Shown: piece by piece, positions 61,104 through 64,000 of the stretch
Position numbering within the stretch: position 1 is the stretch's first letter
Layout of the letters: every line of letters starts with the position of its first letter
Assembly: GCF_000737705.1 (NCBI RefSeq)
Contig: NZ_JPRH01000009.1
Location: 62,001 to 126,000 of the forward strand
Direction: 5' to 3'
DNA from: Chryseobacterium soli
GTDB lineage: Bacteria; Bacteroidota; Bacteroidia; Flavobacteriales; Weeksellaceae
Length of the DNA: 64,000 nt
Position numbers and translations under genes: made by a program
The notes under the pieces: generated by a model
Databases searched by the model: none
The model's input: only the letters and a program-made list of their open reading frames with translations
Told to the model about the DNA's origin: nothing

Positions 61104-63575
61104 ATGAAAAGAGCGAAAAATCTTAGTGTTGTATTCATCCTATTGGCCCTGATGTTTAATCAGTGTGAATTGAAAGGGCAGGAAAAAGATTCTACCAGTG
61201 TAAAAACTGATACCGCTAAAGTAAAAAAAGATGATAAGAAAAAGCCTTTGATAAAACCTTATAAAGAGGTTATTACAGATAAAGCTGTATCCGATCAGGG
61301 CGTTTTTATGGTTCATAAAATTGATGATAAATATTACTTTGAAATTCCTGATTCAATGTTAAAAAAGGAATTTCTATTAGTGACCAGACTTACAAAAGCT
61401 GCTGCAGGAATGCGTTCCGGAAGTACAGGATATGCAGGAGATCAGATTGGCCAGCAGGTGGTAGCTTTTGAAAAAGGCCCCAAAGATAAAATTCTTCTGC
61501 GAGCCATATCTTTTGTAGACTATGCAAAAGATTCTACTTCGGATATGTATAATTCTGTAAGAAGAAATAACGTACAGCCGATCGTAAAATCTTTTGATGT
61601 AAAAACGTATGGAGTTAATACAAAATCATCGGTCATTGAAGTTACAGACCTTTTGAATTCTGACAACGAAATGGTTTCTTTCTCTGTAAATTATAAAGAT
61701 GCCTTTAAAGTAGGAGCTTTTCAGAAGGATATGTCTTTTGTGAACTTTGTGAAATCATTTCCTAATAATATTGAAATCAATACCACTAAAACTTTTGCTC
61801 GAACTTTAGGAAGACCAATACCAGGAACTCCACCAGGAGATATCCCTAAAATAAGTGGAAATTATACAGTAGAGATCAATGCTTCATTGGTTCTTTTACC
61901 TGAAAATAAAATGCAGGCACGGTATTTTGATCCGCGAGTAGGATATTTTACTGTAGGATATACCGATTTTGATCTTGATCCTCAGGGCGTAAAAAGAATT
62001 TCTTTGGTAAAAAGATGGAAACTGGAACCGAAACCCCAAGATCTTGAAAAGTATAAAAGAGGAGAATTGGTGGAACCTGCAAAACCAATTGTATTTTACA
62101 TTGATCCAGCCACCCCAAAAAAATGGGTGCCTTTTCTGATTCAGGGGGTAAACGACTGGAAAAAAGCATTTGAAAAAGCAGGTTTTAAAAATGCTATTTA
62201 TGCAAAAGTTCCTGATGCTAAATCAGATCCGGAATGGAGCCTTGAAGATGCAAGGTTTTCTGCAATAGTATATAAACCTTCTGATGTTCCTAATGCTTCG
62301 GGGCCTTCAATTTCAGATCCGAGAACAGGAGAAATCCTGGAAAGCCACATCAACTGGTATCATAATGTAATGATGCTGTTGAGAAACTGGTATTTCGTTC
62401 AGGCATCACCGAATGACCCAAGAGCAAGAAAAGTTGAATTTGATGATCAGCTAATGGGAGAACTGATTCGTTTCGTTTCCTCTCACGAAGTTGGACATAC
62501 TTTAGGATTAAGACATAACTTTGGTTCAAGTTCTACGGTTCCGGTTGAAAAATTGAGAGATAAAAAATGGCTTGAGAAAAACGGACATACTCCTTCAATT
62601 ATGGATTATGCAAGATTTAATTATGTTGCACAGCCGGAAGATAATATCGGAGATTCCGGAATTATGCCAAGAATCGGAGATTATGATGACTGGGCGATCG
62701 AGTGGGGGTACAGAAGATTTTATCAGTACAATACTCCGGACCTGGAAAAAGAATACTTAAATAAATGGGTGATTAAAAACCTTCAGAATAACAGACTTTG
62801 GTTCGGGACTGAATCCAATCCTTTAGATCCGAGATCGCAAAGCGAACAGGTAGGAGATAATGCAATGATTGCAAGTACCTACGGAATCAAAAACCTGAAA
62901 AGGATTATCGAGAACCTTGACAAGTGGACGGCTACTCCGAATGAAGATTATGAAAACCTTGGAACGATGTATGATCAGGTTACCCTTCAGTTCAAAAGAT
63001 ATCTGGGACATGTTTCCAAATATATTGGAGGCCAGATGGAAACTCCTAAAACGGCTGAACAGTCAGGGGCGGTATATGAAGTAGTACCTAAAAAAGATCA
63101 GAAAGAAGCCATGAAGTTTTTAGAAGAAAATGTATTTACCACTCCGCAGTGGCTGATCAAAAAGGATATTTTTGAGAAAACAGGAAAAACACCTGTGAAA
63201 ACTGTTGAAGATATTCAGAATGGGGTTCTTTCCAGAATTTTAAGCCCAATGGTTTTGCAGAATATGTATCAGATGGAAACGGTAGATCAAAATACCTATA
63301 CGATTTCCGAATTGTTCTCAGATCTTAATTCTTCTATCATTAAAAAAGAAAATCCTGATGTGTACGGAAGAAATCTTCAGCGAAATTATGTGGATAATTT
63401 AATCAAGCTGGTGGATACAAAATCTTCTGACAGATCTGATGTTTCTGCTATTGCAAGAGGCAATTTGAATTCAATTAAAAAAGAAATTTCTGCAAAAACA
63501 GATGTTAATATGGTTAATAAATATCATTATGAAGATCTTGTTTTCAGAATAGAAAAAGCATTAGATCCAAAATAA
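61104..63575 (+). CDS. zinc-dependent metalloprotease (DUF5117/DUF5118 family)
   Basis: 823-residue exported protein: a signal peptide (about 1-24, ending near MFNQC), a Lys/Asp-rich spacer, a DUF5118/DUF5117 beta region (about 60-330) and a met-zincin catalytic domain with HEVGHTLGLRH (zinc His461, His465, His471; Glu462) followed by the Met-turn SIMDYARFN. The C-terminal part is helical. It is typical of Bacteroidota and probably acts in the periplasm or outside the cell; its substrate is unknown. It lies between rlmD and a DUF6452 gene. Confidence 0.9.
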   Translation: MKRAKNLSVVFILLALMFNQCELKGQEKDSTSVKTDTAKVKKDDKKKPLIKPYKEVITDKAVSDQGVFMVHKIDDKYYFEIPDSMLKKEFLLVTRLTKAAAGMRSGSTGYAGDQIGQQVVAFEKGPKDKILLRAISFVDYAKDSTSDMYNSVRRNNVQPIVKSFDVKTYGVNTKSSVIEVTDLLNSDNEMVSFSVNYKDAFKVGAFQKDMSFVNFVKSFPNNIEINTTKTFARTLGRPIPGTPPGDIPKISGNYTVEINASLVLLPENKMQARYFDPRVGYFTVGYTDFDLDPQGVKRISLVKRWKLEPKPQDLEKYKRGELVEPAKPIVFYIDPATPKKWVPFLIQGVNDWKKAFEKAGFKNAIYAKVPDAKSDPEWSLEDARFSAIVYKPSDVPNASGPSISDPRTGEILESHINWYHNVMMLLRNWYFVQASPNDPRARKVEFDDQLMGELIRFVSSHEVGHTLGLRHNFGSSSTVPVEKLRDKKWLEKNGHTPSIMDYARFNYVAQPEDNIGDSGIMPRIGDYDDWAIEWGYRRFYQYNTPDLEKEYLNKWVIKNLQNNRLWFGTESNPLDPRSQSEQVGDNAMIASTYGIKNLKRIIENLDKWTATPNEDYENLGTMYDQVTLQFKRYLGHVSKYIGGQMETPKTAEQSGAVYEVVPKKDQKEAMKFLEENVFTTPQWLIKKDIFEKTGKTPVKTVEDIQNGVLSRILSPMVLQNMYQMETVDQNTYTISELFSDLNSSIIKKENPDVYGRNLQRNYVDNLIKLVDTKSSDRSDVSAIARGNLNSIKKEISAKTDVNMVNKYHYEDLVFRIEKALDPK

Positions 63576-63579
63576 AATT

Positions 63580-64000
63580 ATGAAATACCTTAAATTCATT
63601 CTATTAATATGCGTGCTCGGAACCCTCTTTTCTTGTGGTGGGGATGATGATATCTGTGAAAGTGGAGAAGGAACTCCCAGAATGAAGGTTGCTTTCAAAT
63701 CTCTTCAGACAGGGAAAACGGTTACATTAGATTCATTATATGTAGCGGTAGACTACGGATCCGGAAAAGTACAGTTGGGGAAACTTGAGAAGATTGGTTC
63801 CAGACTTATTCCATTAAGGGTAGATGATTCTCCTTATACTGATGTTTACTTTAGATTATCAGATAAAGGCGCAGAATCACAAGTCAGAATCAATTACACA
63901 ACCAAGTCCACATATGTGTCTCCGGGATGTGGGATTAAAAAATATTACGAGAATTTAACTTCAGCATTAACAACTCCTAATCCTGTTCAAAAGCTGGAAG
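63580..64000 (+). CDS. DUF6452 family lipoprotein (cut by window edge)
   Basis: First 140 residues of a lipoprotein; the frame runs off the right edge. The signal ends at LFSC (Cys19), followed by GGDDD and the motif CESGEGTPRMKVAF, which marks the DUF6452 family of Flavobacteriia. Later it has RINYTTKSTYVSPGCG-type sequence with paired Cys. In relatives a gene of this family follows rlmD directly; here the protease gene lies between. Function unknown. Confidence 0.82.
   Translation, partial: MKYLKFILLICVLGTLFSCGGDDDICESGEGTPRMKVAFKSLQTGKTVTLDSLYVAVDYGSGKVQLGKLEKIGSRLIPLRVDDSPYTDVYFRLSDKGAESQVRINYTTKSTYVSPGCGIKKYYENLTSALTTPNPVQKLE

Overview
The window looks like ordinary chromosome from a low-GC Bacteroidota of the class Flavobacteriia, most likely Chryseobacterium or a close Weeksellaceae relative. 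This is inferred from several things. The characteristic promoter box TAnnTTTG recurs upstream of genes, sometimes with TTTG 17-19 bp further upstream. Shine-Dalgarno sequences are mostly weak. The gene set is typical of the group: bacillithiol deacetylase BshB1, DUF3276, DUF2480, DUF937, DUF1573 and DUF6452 proteins, a long NusB, ribosomal protein THX, a three-gene succinate dehydrogenase and an exbB-exbD-exbD-tonB cluster.

Layout. 0-6.4 kb: pdxA (cut by the left edge) diverges from ribE, an NtrY-like histidine kinase and trmN6. Then come ftsE, rpmH, an NrnA-like phosphoesterase and a patatin-like lipase. 6.4-12.5 kb: an alpha/beta hydrolase, an orphan exbD, dsbD-tilS and an OmpA-type lipoprotein. 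12.5-19.1 kb: a 51-codon gene, an O-methyltransferase, an NlpC/P60 peptidase, a DUF1648 protein and waaA. These converge on an acyltransferase / glycosyltransferase / unknown-protein operon, and a lipocalin-like lipoprotein follows. 19.2-29.2 kb: leuS, the TonB energy-transduction cluster with a PstS-like protein and a TPR protein, bshB1 and tRNA-His. 29.2-35.2 kb: 0.4 kb of non-coding DNA with a partial palindrome, then a two-gene unit of a 144-residue unknown protein and a 1678-residue DUF4132 protein. 35.3-40.8 kb: DUF3276, an ABC exporter, the nusB-DUF1573-yajC operon, a short-chain dehydrogenase and a YcxB-like membrane protein. 40.8-44.1 kb: the NHEJ pair ku-ligD, with ligD split by a one-base frame change in a run of nine A. 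44.2-52.3 kb: a Crp/Fnr-type regulator with a divergent adenylosuccinate synthetase, a nitrilase-family hydrolase, aspS, an ankyrin protein, THX, DUF937, DUF2480 and lpxB. 52.4-64 kb: comEC, sdhCAB, a thioredoxin-fold lipoprotein with a polyglutamine tail, rlmD, a large zinc metalloprotease and the start of a DUF6452 lipoprotein.

Most genes are housekeeping: cofactors, envelope, translation and respiration. The parts that stand out are these. (1) The Crp/Fnr regulator and the purA-like gene behind it have matching promoters, with a TTGTCA-N2-TGACAA palindrome exactly 36 bp upstream of the -7 box in each, which suggests autoregulation plus control of the purA paralogue. (2) The A9 frame break in ligD sits on an A_AAA_AAA slippery site that would rejoin the full 842-residue protein. 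(3) The DUF4132 pair lies beside tRNA-His. (4) A 30-bp heptad repeat lies just upstream of both leuS and aspS. (5) Structured leaders precede thx and rlmD. No transposase, phage gene or CRISPR array was seen.
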